The position numbers were made by a program, and so were the translations under genes. The notes under the pieces are model-generated. The model saw nothing but the letters and a program-made list of their open reading frames with translations. It was not told where the DNA came from and searched no databases. Shown one piece after another: positions 56,101-63,654 of a stretch of DNA of 64,000 bases (position 1 is its first letter; each line of letters starts with the position of its first letter). The stretch lies in contig BTPG01000007.1 in assembly GCA_036245525.1 (NCBI GenBank), positions 160,788,379-160,852,378 of the forward strand. Reading direction: 5' to 3'. The stretch comes from Semisulcospira habei (Eukaryota > Mollusca > Gastropoda > Semisulcospiridae).

Positions 56101-56612
56101 GCTTCAGAGTCCTGGCCCACTCTGGCGTTGAAGTCGCCAAGGATGATGACTTTGTCGTCTGCAGGGGTACTCTGTAGGAGGCTGCGCAAGTCAGTGTAAA
56201 ACTTGTCCTTTTCAGCAGGCTCTGCCAGGAGGGTTGGGGAGTACACACTGAGAAGGGTGACGTGTTGCTGGTGTCTCAGTGGGAGGCGCATGGACATGAT
56301 GCGGTCTGAGTGGCCCGTTGGTAGGTTTTCCAGCTTAGTCGCAATGGATGTCTTGACCATGAAACCCACGCCTGAGAGCCGTCTTTCTGATGCAGGCCTG
56401 CCTGACCAGTAGAGGGTGTACCCAGCACCAAGTTCTTGGAGGCTGCCTTCGTCCGGAAGGCGTACTTCGCTGAGCGCAGCGATGTCGATGTTTAACCTCC
56501 GCAATTCATGGGCAATGAGGGCGGAGCGACGTTCAGGGCGTCCGCTGTCTGCTTTGTCGAGCATGGTTCGGACGTTCCAGCATGCTACGTTGAGTCCGGT
56601 CGTGGTCGTCAT
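53175..56612 (-). CDS. LINE endonuclease-reverse transcriptase, uninterrupted 1145-codon frame
   Basis: The N-terminal APE-type endonuclease (residues about 5-270) has NVACWNVRTMLD, ALSEVRLPD, VIILGDFNARVGQ and AECHTDHRLVRCK, with catalytic Asn/Glu/Asp/His visible. The reverse transcriptase (about 480-800) has NYRGITLLSIAGKILARLL, GQCGFRANRSTTDMVFVLRQ, YVTFVDLTKAFDTV, GVKQGCVLAPTLFTIFFS, the catalytic LLFADDAALVAHT and FTYLGCIITS. The C-terminal region follows (LLYGSESWALY, RWVGHVSRMEDHRLPK). RTE-like architecture. All core motifs are intact, so this copy could be active or recently active. Codons below about 53385 come from flanking DNA, because the (AAG)n tail holds no stop: roughly the last 69 residues, including family H hairpin sequence, are not element-encoded. 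It is antisense within a STK36 intron. Confidence 0.93.
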   Translation of the reverse strand: MTTTTGLNVACWNVRTMLDKADSGRPERRSALIAHELRRLNIDIAALSEVRLPDEGSLQELGAGYTLYWSGRPASERRLSGVGFMVKTSIATKLENLPTGHSDRIMSMRLPLRHQQHVTLLSVYSPTLLAEPAEKDKFYTDLRSLLQSTPADDKVIILGDFNARVGQDSEAWKGVLGKHGVGNCNDNGRLLLEFCAEQQLVITNTTFQQKDSRKTTWMHPRSKHWHLIDYVLVRQRDRSDVLLTRVMPSAECHTDHRLVRCKLRLHFKPKPKKWGPPKKKLDVASLQRDDVKAAFQTDLQRRLKDTADPVDSSPETLWEQLKTAIAKSSAEVLGFARKKNKDWFDENDVEIQEHLAKKRAAHQAHLAQPSCPVKKSVFCLVCSSLQHKLRDLQNEWWTRLAQRTQLCADNGDYRGFYEALKAVYGPRHLVQSPLRSANGQALLTDNTSILNRWSEYFQSLFSAERTVQEAVVLQIPHLPVKVELDEPPTTEETLTAIHQLKSGKAAGIDGIPPEIWKHGGTALHNKLHDLFLCCWEEGTLPKDLRDAVVITLYKNKGEKSDCSNYRGITLLSIAGKILARLLLNRLVPAIAEDQLPEGQCGFRANRSTTDMVFVLRQLQEKCREQNKGLYVTFVDLTKAFDTVSRQGMWQILERLGCPPKFLNMIIQLHEDQQGQVRLNNDLSEPFPILNGVKQGCVLAPTLFTIFFSMMLKQATVDLDDDDAVYIRYRLDGSLFNLRRLQAHTKTLDQLIRELLFADDAALVAHTERALQRITSCFADAAQLFGLEVSLKKTEVLHQPAPKTVHRPPHITIGESELKSVHQFTYLGCIITSDAKLDKELDSRLAKANSAFGRLFKRVWHNQQLKTGTKISVYRAVVLTTLLYGSESWALYRSQLRLLERFHQRCLRTILGIHWSDYVTNVEVLEQAETVSIEALLLRTQLRWVGHVSRMEDHRLPKITLFGELATGHRDRGAPKKRYKDCLKKSLSACQIDHHQWSSLAADRDTWRSTIYKAAVSFEDSHRASLKDKRLKRKKQRCRSSEPWPYLPLQPLRSNLPADIVGNSYKIFVCEVKPRRRYKNMICPWQNHSQHSLHILTSKANVTSFESFKTLKCFCWKHFSVFNDLNNVAFLLLVNIDLTFVSHMLS
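53215..53328. repeat. Family H hairpin (single copy in window)
   Basis: Left arm acgagcaaaagaaatgcaac, attcaagtcattgaaaacac and tgaagtgtttc, loop cagc, then a complementary right arm ending gctttgctcgt. About 50-bp stem with a few mismatches. It lies in the STK36 intron 63 bp after the donor and is read as the last codons of the antisense LINE frame. Confidence 0.82.
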
Positions 56613-57290
56613 GAGAGTGGATCCGTTATTCTTTCTTGCTTTTTGACCGCAGGAGAAGATGCCCGTTGACCGCGGCTAGCCAACTGGGGTTGCGAGGGGA
56701 CGAGCTTTGGTTAGGCCACCTTTTCTAGGCCCCTCTCCGTGTGGAGCAAGCAGTGCTGTCCCTAGAGAAGGCTGCTTGGTCGTTCAGGGTGTGCCGAGTG
56801 ATGTTGTCATCCCCAGGTCAACATCAGGCGACCAATATCCTGAACCGCCTGCATGCAGGTTTGAGACTGCGGCTTCCAGTGACATCTTTCACCTGCCGTT
56901 TCGCCCCTCGCCTGTCGCTACAGGACTTGGAATGGTCAGTGTCATGGTCCGTGGACGTTTCCTAAAGCCTGCGCGGTGGAGCTTTTTGGTGGAGTGCAGT
57001 GTGCGCAGTACTGGCCCCACCCTTTAAACCCTTGGTTCATCTGCCATGGCCTAGCAAGCTGGGACGATGGCATCGAGGTCCTCGGGTCGTAGGTTTTATA
57101 TCAGACTGTCCTTGTCCTAGTCTCTGGCTCAGAAGCCTTCCCCGGAGACACGGGGGCTTTGATGTCAGGGGTTTCCTCCCTTAGCCTTTCCGCAGCCAAG
57201 CGGCCAGGCCTGCAAGGCAGCAGGCGACTCGTGGAGGGCGGGGTCGTCTATGTCCCGTGCAGATGTGAACATCTGCCCACTGCAGTATAT
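53385..57290 (-). mobile_element. Near full-length RTE-like LINE in STK36 intron
   Basis: The 3' end is gtcaagccaagaagaagat on the minus strand, an (AAG)n tail at 53385-53394. The ORF starts at 56612. GC-rich 5' sequence without a long frame continues to about 57260-57290, where composition returns to the A/T-rich intron. No target-site duplication could be identified, so the 5' boundary is approximate. Confidence 0.8.
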
Positions 57291-57423
57291 AACAAACTGT
57301 CAATATGACAGCAGAATTTGCATTTTATTATTTTAATAGTTCACTGAAATTTGATGTGTCCTGCTAAGCGTTATGTTTTTGTTTCTTCATCCTTGTGTTT
57401 TTACAAACTCAAGATGTGCATAA

Positions 57424-57633
57424 GTCATTCTGCCCGCAACACACCACTGCAACATATGACTTGACCATGATAGTTCAAGGGTGGTGGCAGAATAGCTTGG
57501 CACCTATAGGCACCAAACTATTCTGCCACCACCCTTGAACTATCATGGTCGATCTGTTTCCTGAATTGTAATGCAGTCCTCAGAGGATAACTTCGAAATG
57601 TGGGCATTTCGTACCTCGGGCACAGTGAGTTAA
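57424..57633. mobile_element. Family B MITE (B10)
   Basis: Left terminus decayed (ataagtcattctgcccgcaa), right terminus gggcacagtgagTTAA. Hairpin 57463-57560: tgaccatgatagttcaaggg, tggtggcagaatagcttggc, loop, and complements. Both arms carry the tggtggcagaat/attctgccacca variant. Confidence 0.8.
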
Positions 57634-57659
57634 CATGTACACTTTTAGGACCCCATAAG

Positions 57660-57722
57660 CATGAGATGCATTATTGGCCATGTTAGGTCGAGGGTAGTGC
57701 CAAATTAACTTGGCACCTAGTG
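57660..57722. repeat. Half family B hairpin (B11)
   Basis: aggtcgagggtagtgccaaa, ttaacttggcacc with no right arm. Confidence 0.5.
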
Positions 57723-57805
57723 ATACAATAGCATTTGCTATGTCTCCTGAGTCTGAAGTTGAAAGTGGATTACATATAGTTAAATTGTTTTCTCTATGTC
57801 TGCAG

Positions 57806-57929
57806 GTGACTATGCATGTCTGATCGCGCTGATGGGTCACAATTCTGCTGTGGTCAAGTCCCGCACGTGTAGCTTACTGGGCAATCTGATGAAACACGAC
57901 TCGCAGATGTATGGAGTGCTTTTACAGAA
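57806..57929 (+). CDS. STK36: STK36/Fused homologue, exon 3 of 5 in window
   Basis: Acceptor tatgtctgcag and donor gtgagt bound 124 bp. The first two bases complete a glycine codon started by the 53011-53152 exon. Then it reads DYACLIALMGHNSAVVKSRT and CSLLGNLMKHDSQMYGVLLQ. The run V(V)(K/R)(S/A)RTCSLLGNL followed by H is highly characteristic of the STK36 C-terminal repeat region, recalled from vertebrate STK36. It ends with two bases completed by the next exon. Confidence 0.9.
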
Positions 57930-57947
57930 GTGAGTATGGAAAGGCTT

Positions 57948-58157
57948 TTAAAGACTTCTGACTTTCATCCCCCTCAATCCAGTTGCAAGAGACATAGATC
58001 TTCATGAGCCCCCGCAGTTGCGGGGGCTCATGAGGATCTATGCCTCTTGCTGACACCGCTTAGTATCAATGTTCCATGGATGGCTGGGTTTCTTTAGCGT
58101 TGAATTAACGAAGGTTTCAGAAACACAATTTGTGTCCAATGTCAGTGAAGGGTTTAA
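57948..58157. mobile_element. Family A TTAA-bounded MITE next to a splice donor (A10)
   Basis: TTAAAGACTTCTGACTTTCA to GTCAGTGAAGGGTTTAA, hairpin 57986-58049 with perfect gcccccgc/gcgggggc core. The left TTAA begins 18 bp after the exon 3 boundary, so the hairpin lies just behind the 5' splice site of STK36. Confidence 0.82.
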
Positions 58158-58528
58158 GGTATGTGAATCTGAAAAAAATGCAATTAAAAAAATTAAACAA
58201 TAAATGAAATTAATTTTTTTAAAAATTAATTCCTGAATTATCATTGTCATATAAAACAGCTGCGGGCTCACACACCATGCAGGCATGCGCATACACACTC
58301 TCTTATATATATAAATGAATGAAAAGGGACAGTTGCCACAAGCATAACACTGCCTGTGTTTTGTGCATGCAGATTTTTGGCAAGACATTGCATGAAGATT
58401 TTACAGATGCAGGTCTGTGACAGCAGTCATACAGCAAAACATCTCAGGTCACTCCTGACCATAATGTCCACAACTACAGTCGAACCCACATGTTACCATT
58501 TTAAAACGTTTGTTGTTGTTGATCACAG

Positions 58529-58589
58529 GGAGAAAATTCTACAAGGGCTTATGACATGCCTTCGAGATGAAGACTCCAACGTCAGAAAG
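58529..58589 (+). CDS. STK36: STK36/Fused homologue, exon 4 of 5 in window
   Basis: Acceptor gatcacag and donor gtatga bound 61 bp. With the two bases of the previous exon it reads KEKILQGLMTCLRDEDSNVR then K. It continues the repeat begun in exon 3 and ends in phase 0. It is short but fixed by frame and by homology on both sides. Confidence 0.88.
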
Positions 58590-58639
58590 GTATGAAAATG
58601 TCTATACTGATTTTTACATGCTCTGACAATGTGACAATG

Positions 58640-58702
58640 TGTGCTGGTCCGTAATTTGGGACATCATGGCTCTATTCTGTAAGGTCTAAAGTCGCAGACA
58701 CT
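58640..58702. repeat. Family C hairpin, diverged (C8)
   Basis: gtgtgctggtccgtaatttg, ggacatcatggc, then gtaaggtctaaagtcgcaga. Many mismatches in the stem. Confidence 0.6.
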
Positions 58703-59185
58703 GTTGAATAAATGGAAATTTTGGAGGCAGCAATGTTGAGTACATTTCCACAAAACATAGATAAAACACGAATCAAATAGATGTTTAATTTTATTTTATT
58801 CACTCATTCATTCATTCATTCATACTTGCATCCATTAATTCATTCGTGTTCATTTATTTATTTGTTCATTTATTGTGTATTATTTATAATGGTTGTTTCA
58901 CATTGTGTAATTTTTTGTTCTTTATTTATTTATTTATTTAATATTTTTTTTGTTGGGGGGGGGGGGGGGGTCTCTTTTGCTGCCAGAAGACAAAACAGTT
59001 TTTAAATTGCCCCTTTGGATGGCAGATCAAGAAGGTCACTGACAGATGTGCTTGTTCTTGACCACAAAATCAGGTCACTGATACTGGGTCAGTTTCTGTA
59101 AATATATGTGGATAATACAATCTGGGTCAACAAGATGTGGTCATTGTTTTCACTTTCACTGTCTCCCACTGTCTGGCTCCATCTG

Positions 59186-59249
59186 CAAGAGTCACAGATT
59201 ATCATGGCCCCTGCAGGTGCAGGGGCTCATGAGAATCTATTCCTTCTTG
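59186..59249. repeat. Family A hairpin (A11)
   Basis: CAAGAGTCACAGATTATCAT, ggcccctgcagg/tgcaggggc, then tcatgagaatctattccttc. Outer arms diverged, core perfect. Confidence 0.72.
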
Positions 59250-59529
59250 AGGGATTGTCATCTGTTGTTTTATATCACTGCTCCTAAGGCAGAGCAGCTT
59301 ACAGGGGTAATCGAAGCTTGTGATTGTCCGCTGTCATGCATGACTGGTTCTGCATAGAAGGGACAGTTTACCCAGAGCTAATCAACCATGCTTAAGTATG
59401 TCTGAGGATATTTTTACCCTGGGGGTGATGGGACTCTGGCCTGGGTATTATAATTATGTGGCACCAAAGTAAGGATGTACTTTAATACTTTAAAAATAAA
59501 CTAAAGAAATTTGGAATGTGTGGGTGTGT

Positions 59530-60135
59530 TTAACCCATATCATACTGAGGCTAAAAGCTTCAAATTTGCACACTGCCATATGTTATGTTATAGTACTTAC
59601 GGATAAAGATATAGACCAAAGGCTTTAGTTCAAGGGTGGTGCCAGAATAGCTTGGTGCCTAGAGGCGCCAAGCTATTCTGGCATTATCCTTGAACTATTT
59701 TAGTCAAACTTGTTTCATCCCCCACCCGGGTCTGCCCTGGGGGACTTGGGTGGGGTTAGGTATTTTTTAGTTCCCAGGGTCACCCTGGTCAGCCCCACAG
59801 GGTGGGTTTTTCTCTCTATTCTGGGGCATGTGTTTCTGTCTACCCTTTGTCCATTCACCTGTATTTGCCTTTTTAAAACTCTCCCTACTGTCTGCACTGC
59901 CTGTAGCTCTTGATATTGGATGTGTGTTGCTAAATGGTCTTAGCTTTATTTAGGCCCCATGTGTTAGGTTTATTTAACGTATTTGACCGGCTGGCGACAT
60001 ACATTCAATGTTCTGTTTATTTATTTTTTTTCACAAGCAGTGCAGGCACGTCCTGAGAAAGCCTTGTTGCTGTCGGGACGTTAAGCAATGTACAATCAAT
60101 CAATCAAACTTGTTTCATGCAATGATAAGGGTTAA
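59530..60135. mobile_element. Family B TTAA-bounded MITE containing a nested SINE (B12)
   Basis: Termini TTAACCCATATCATACTGAG and GCAATGATAAGGGTTAA. Hairpin 59617-59707: tagttcaagggtggtgccag, aatagcttggtgcc, loop tagagg, complements. The SINE at 59719-60103 lies in the right flank. Without it and one target copy the unit would be about 205 bp, like its relatives. Confidence 0.82.
59719..60103 (+). mobile_element. SINE-like retroposon, 385 bp (family S2)
   Basis: Flanked by exact 15-bp duplicates tcaaacttgtttcat at 59704-59718 and 60104-60118. Begins cccccacccgggtctgccct and ends gctgtcgggacgttaagcaa then (ATCA)n. Same family as 40153-40518. Confidence 0.92.
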
Positions 60136-60179
60136 CCCATTTAGTACTGACACTACAGTCTGGGTTAAGCATGGGACAT

Positions 60180-61567
60180 TTAAAGGGGCACGACCGACCT
60201 ATTATAATGCTTCAGTTCGCAAAAAGCTTTTACTGGGCTTCAGTATACATACCCACTTAGACAGTGACCCACCAAATGCTTTCTTTCGTCCGTTCAAAGC
60301 GAAAGAGGCCACCGGAATCGTGCGGCTGGACCCGGTCAAAAGATTGCTTCCGATAGACGATCAGGTAGCTGACGTCATAACTATTTTATACGACCTTAGG
60401 TCATCTGCATAATTATAACCAATCAGAGACAAGATGTCGGATGAACCAGCAAAGAAAAAAAGAAAGTATCAGTCGACTCGCGCCGGCCGACAATGACAGA
60501 CTCGTAATTGAAGAGAAGAAAGAGAAAGAGAGACAAGATACCCCTAAGTAGAATTGACATTGGACAAGGGAATATAGAGCTTGGCTTGACCGCCCAACCG
60601 GAATTTGTCGCTTTCTTGCTATGTGAAACAGTAAGTAATCCGGTTACGATCTTTGTCGATCTTCCTATAGTTTCACGAGCGCTAGAGACTGAGAATTCAT
60701 GATCTTCAGTAGAATTTATCTCTTACTGATTTTGCAAGATTTTAAACCTGTTTTATCATGAAGTTACGAGCTAGTTCATCAGATTTTATGCTGCAAGGAT
60801 CAGACAACTACGGCCTGTGTGTCAAAATTGCGGCACCGGCTGCCGACATCGATGGTCGTGACACATTTTTGTCTGTGCGGGCTCTCATTCACTTGATTCA
60901 CAGAGGTAGTGTTTCTGCTGCGATGGTGCATTTGTCGTTTCCAGAGATGCTTTCAATTACGTAGACTTCGATGTGTGTGATGTGAAACTGCAATGCAGAA
61001 ATGGGTATAAGTGGGTGAAATACCACTGTTCTGTTTCGTGACGCTGGCTCAGTCGCCGGCTTGGCGCGGAGACCCGAGTCGAAGAACTTGAAGCCACGCC
61101 CACAGCACGATTGCCCGTTACTCAGGGTAGCAGGTCAAGCAGAACCCGCATTGATTTTAACAGCATAGCGAATAAGTGGAAAATTTATTTTACATTCTCG
61201 TGGAAAATTATGTCAAAGGGATGCCGGAGAACATCAGTACATGTCTACACTGACGCGTGTGTACCCACTCGACAACGATGACCGCCTCCGTCGTCTGCAG
61301 TATCGATTGATCGGGTTCTGCCTTGTGACGTAGGCTAGTTAATATGCACAAATTCAAAATGAGGCCGATGCAGACAATAATTTGCACTCTCGGGTACAAA
61401 AACAACACACCCATCAAACGATGAATTTCGACATTTGGCATTGTATTTACATCATAAAGCTCTAAGTTAGTACACAAAGGACCCATACATAATACTGTCA
61501 GCAGTATCTGTTGCAGACAGTTTTCCGACTGTGTTGAGATGATTAAATCTGGGGAGAATCGCTTTAA
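60180..61567 (+). mobile_element. Possible Kolobok-like DNA transposon remnant
   Basis: Bounded by TTAA sites: the left side reads TTAAAGGGGCACGACC, and the right side read inward is TTAAAGCGATTCTCCCC. The ends are therefore weakly inverted and both start AG, as in TTAA-targeting Kolobok elements. It contains the NLS-type exon remnant at 60434-60630. Its right TTAA is also the left TTAA of A12. The assignment is tentative. Confidence 0.35.
60434..60630 (+). pseudogene. Decayed first exon with NLS-like start
   Basis: ATG followed by SDEPAKKKRKYQSTRAGR, then stops and frame changes. Pieces in other frames (LVIEEKKEKERQDTP, RIDIGQ, ELGLTAQPEFVAFLLCE) follow in a sensible order and lead to a GTAAGT splice donor. 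It looks like the first exon of a multi-copy, transposon-associated nuclear protein. The family name is not recognised with confidence. Confidence 0.35.
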
Positions 61568-61763
61568 GCCTTTTATTGCTGAGAAAAATTGAACATCACC
61601 AGACTGCAAGAGGCATACCGTAGATCCTCATGAGCCCCTATAGTTGCAGGGGCTGATGAGGATCTATGCCTCTTGCTGAAACCTTTTTGTAACCATGTTC
61701 TGTCGATGGCTGGGGATCTTCGGCATTAACAAAGATTTTAGAAACACAATTATTAATGATTAA
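61564..61763. mobile_element. Family A TTAA-bounded MITE (A12)
   Basis: TTAAGCCTTTTATTGCTGAG to ..ttattaatgaTTAA. Hairpin 61607-61675, right part cggcattaacaaagatttta gaaacacaat as in A10 and A14. It shares its end TTAA with A13. Confidence 0.78.
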
Positions 61764-61974
61764 CCCCTTTACTGCCCTTGTATGTAAATTGTAGTCTGAA
61801 ATCTGTGTCAGTGCAACACGAAAGAGCGCCAGCCATCGCATGAACAAGGGATACAAAGTGGTTTCAGCAGGAGGCATAGATCCTCATGAGTCCTGCGATT
61901 GCTTGGGCTCATGAGGATCTAAACCTCTGGCAGCAGTGTGGTGTGCATCTTTTCCTCGGCAGTGAAGGGGTTAA
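61760..61974. mobile_element. Family A TTAA-bounded MITE (A13)
   Basis: Clear terminal inverted repeats TTAACCCCTTTACTGCCC and CGGCAGTGAAGGGGTTAA. Hairpin 61869-61931 (ggaggcatagatcctcatga / tcatgaggatctaaacctc). Same terminal subtype as A7. A decayed family B piece follows at 61975-62034. Confidence 0.85.
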
Positions 61975-62195
61975 GGGTGGTGCTGGAATAAATTTGTAGC
62001 TTGGTGCCTCCATGCACCCTTGAGCTGTTATCGGTCAGCCTCCTAATCTATGATGTATAATTCTGGAAGGCAAACTTCCAGGTGGTGAATTTTGACAATT
62101 AAATCTCAGGGACTCAAAATTGGGGAGTCAGTTCCGTTACCTATTTAAACCCTTATCATTTGGAATACACCAGTGTGTGAGATAAGTGTGATTAA

Positions 62196-62276
62196 AATAG
62201 TTCAGGGGTAGTGCCAGAATAGCTTGGCGCCACTAGGCGCCAAGCTATTCTGGCACCACCTTTGAACTAAAGCCAT
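62196..62276. repeat. Family B hairpin (B14)
   Basis: tagttcaggggtagtgccag, aatagcttggcgcc, loop acta, ggcgccaagctattctggca, ccacctttgaacta. Nearly perfect inner stem. Confidence 0.8.
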
Positions 62277-62674
62277 TGGTCTATATCCTTATCTGTAAAT
62301 ACTATAATGTAGCTTGCATATGGCAGGGCAACTTTAAGGAACTTTCAAGGAACTTGAAGCACAAGCACAAGACAGATCCACCAGGAAAGCCTGCACGCTC
62401 TTTGAACAAAATTTGCGCGAACGGATCACCAGTGCCAGAGCTCGCAGAAAGACAGCGTCGACTCTCCCTACAGCTACGTTCCAGTGCCCCCATTGCCCTC
62501 CCAGGTGTGGCTCCAGGATTGGCTTGGCCAGCCACACCCGCACCCACAAATAGAAGTCATGCACAATGACGACATCATTGGTTTTGACGGTCTACCCATT
62601 ATATGGCAGTGCACAAATTTGAAGATTTTAGCCTTTAAACAAATATTTATAATTATTTTTTTGCGTGTGTGCAG

Positions 62675-62804
62675 GGTGCAGCTTATGCAATTGGGAATGC
62701 GAGCTATCACAGTGGACAGTTGTACCCCAAGCTAAAGTCGACCATCCCAGCTTTGATGGAACTTCTTCGGGACCCTGTCACCAAAACCAGGGCCAATGCT
62801 GCAA
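62675..62804 (+). CDS. STK36: STK36/Fused homologue, exon 5 of 5 in window
   Basis: Acceptor gcgtgtgtgcag and donor gtatgt bound 130 bp in phase 0: GAAYAIGNASYHSGQLYPKL, KSTIPALMELLRDPVTKTRA, NAA. The pattern (A/S)..A(V/I)GNA(A/S)Y followed by L.P.L...(I/V)P.L..LL.DP closely matches the last repeats of STK36/Fused. It ends with one base of a split codon, so at least one more exon lies beyond the window. The intron before it (4.1 kb) is filled with MITEs, a SINE and the TTAA element at 60180-61567. Confidence 0.92.
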
Positions 62805-62844
62805 GTATGTGCATATGCAAGATTGGAAGTTATGTTAGCTAATC

Positions 62845-62936
62845 AGGTACATGTGCTACACTTGAGCTTTCATGGTCAACCCATCGTCTGCAAGAGATGG
62901 GTTCACCATGAAAGCTCAAGTGTAGCACATGCACCT
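62845..62936. repeat. Family I hairpin (single copy in window)
   Basis: aggtacatgtgctacacttg, agctttcatggtcaaccc, loop atcgtctgcaagagat, gggttcaccatgaaagct, caagtgtagcacatgcacct. The stem of about 37 bp has two or three mismatches, and it starts 41 bp after the STK36 exon 5 donor. The size resembles a pre-miRNA. Confidence 0.82.
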
Positions 62937-63032
62937 TGGATGTCTTCTCTTCATCTCTGTTCTGTGTGCTTAGCAATGTAAGTTTGGAAACTGGCAGATG
63001 TGCCAGTACAATGTATTTGATCCATACAGGGA

Positions 63033-63035
<3 letters not shown>

Positions 63036-63063
<28 letters not shown>

Positions 63064-63100
63064 TCCCCCCCCCCAACCCCCCCCCCCCCCCGCCCCCCGT
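63036..63100. repeat. (CT)n and poly-C tract
   Basis: About 13 CT units followed by interrupted C runs. Confidence 0.97.
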
Positions 63101-63126
63101 CTCTCCACCTCTCTCAGTCTTCACTC

Positions 63127-63285
63127 TTGGAAGTCCAGGTGATAGAGTGTTCAACTGTCATCCAAAAGGTCATGGCTTAACAGCCCGCCAGTCTAAGCAT
63201 TTGTACAGACATGTTTTATCTGCCCAGCCTTTAAATTACCTTTGTAGTGCACAAAAGACTTTAAGCCCTAAACATTTAACCTATT
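63127..63285 (+). mobile_element. tRNA-derived SINE, diverged (family S1)
   Basis: aagtccaggtgatagagtgt, tcaactgtcatccaaaaggt, a damaged B box, and the end gcacaaaagactttaagccc taaacatttaac. Confidence 0.7.
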
Positions 63286-63329
63286 TTCTCCTCTCTTCAC
63301 CCTGAGGTAGCCTTGTTGCCTTCTCGGAC

Positions 63330-63539
63330 TTAACTCCTTCACTGCCAAGAAAAAGGTGAACACCACCCAACTGCAAGAGACATAGATCCTCATGAGCCCC
63401 TGTGACTGCAGGGGCTCATGAGGATCTATGTCTCTTGCTGATCCTACTTTATATCCATGTTCCTGGGATGGCTGTGGATCTTTGTATTAACAATGATTTC
63501 AAAAACATGATCTGCATTCACTGGCAGTGATGAGATTAA
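63330..63539. mobile_element. Family A TTAA-bounded MITE (A14)
   Basis: Termini TTAACTCCTTCACTGCCAAG and ACTGGCAGTGATGAGATTAA. Hairpin 63374-63437 with CAAGAGACATAGATCCTCAT and an almost perfect complement. 210 bp; the best reference copy of this subtype. Confidence 0.88.
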
Positions 63540-63654
63540 AGTAATAATAATATATAACTCTTCTATAGCACAATATCCCCACAAAGAAAGGCTCAGAGCG
63601 CTTTACGTCTAGATAATCTAACTAATTGAAATTAACTAACTAAAGTACTGACAA

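Noticed and set aside
60758..60964. 68-codon frame after the NLS-type exon
   Set aside because: No recognised motif, no splice acceptor that fits the preceding exon, and the surrounding sequence is decayed.
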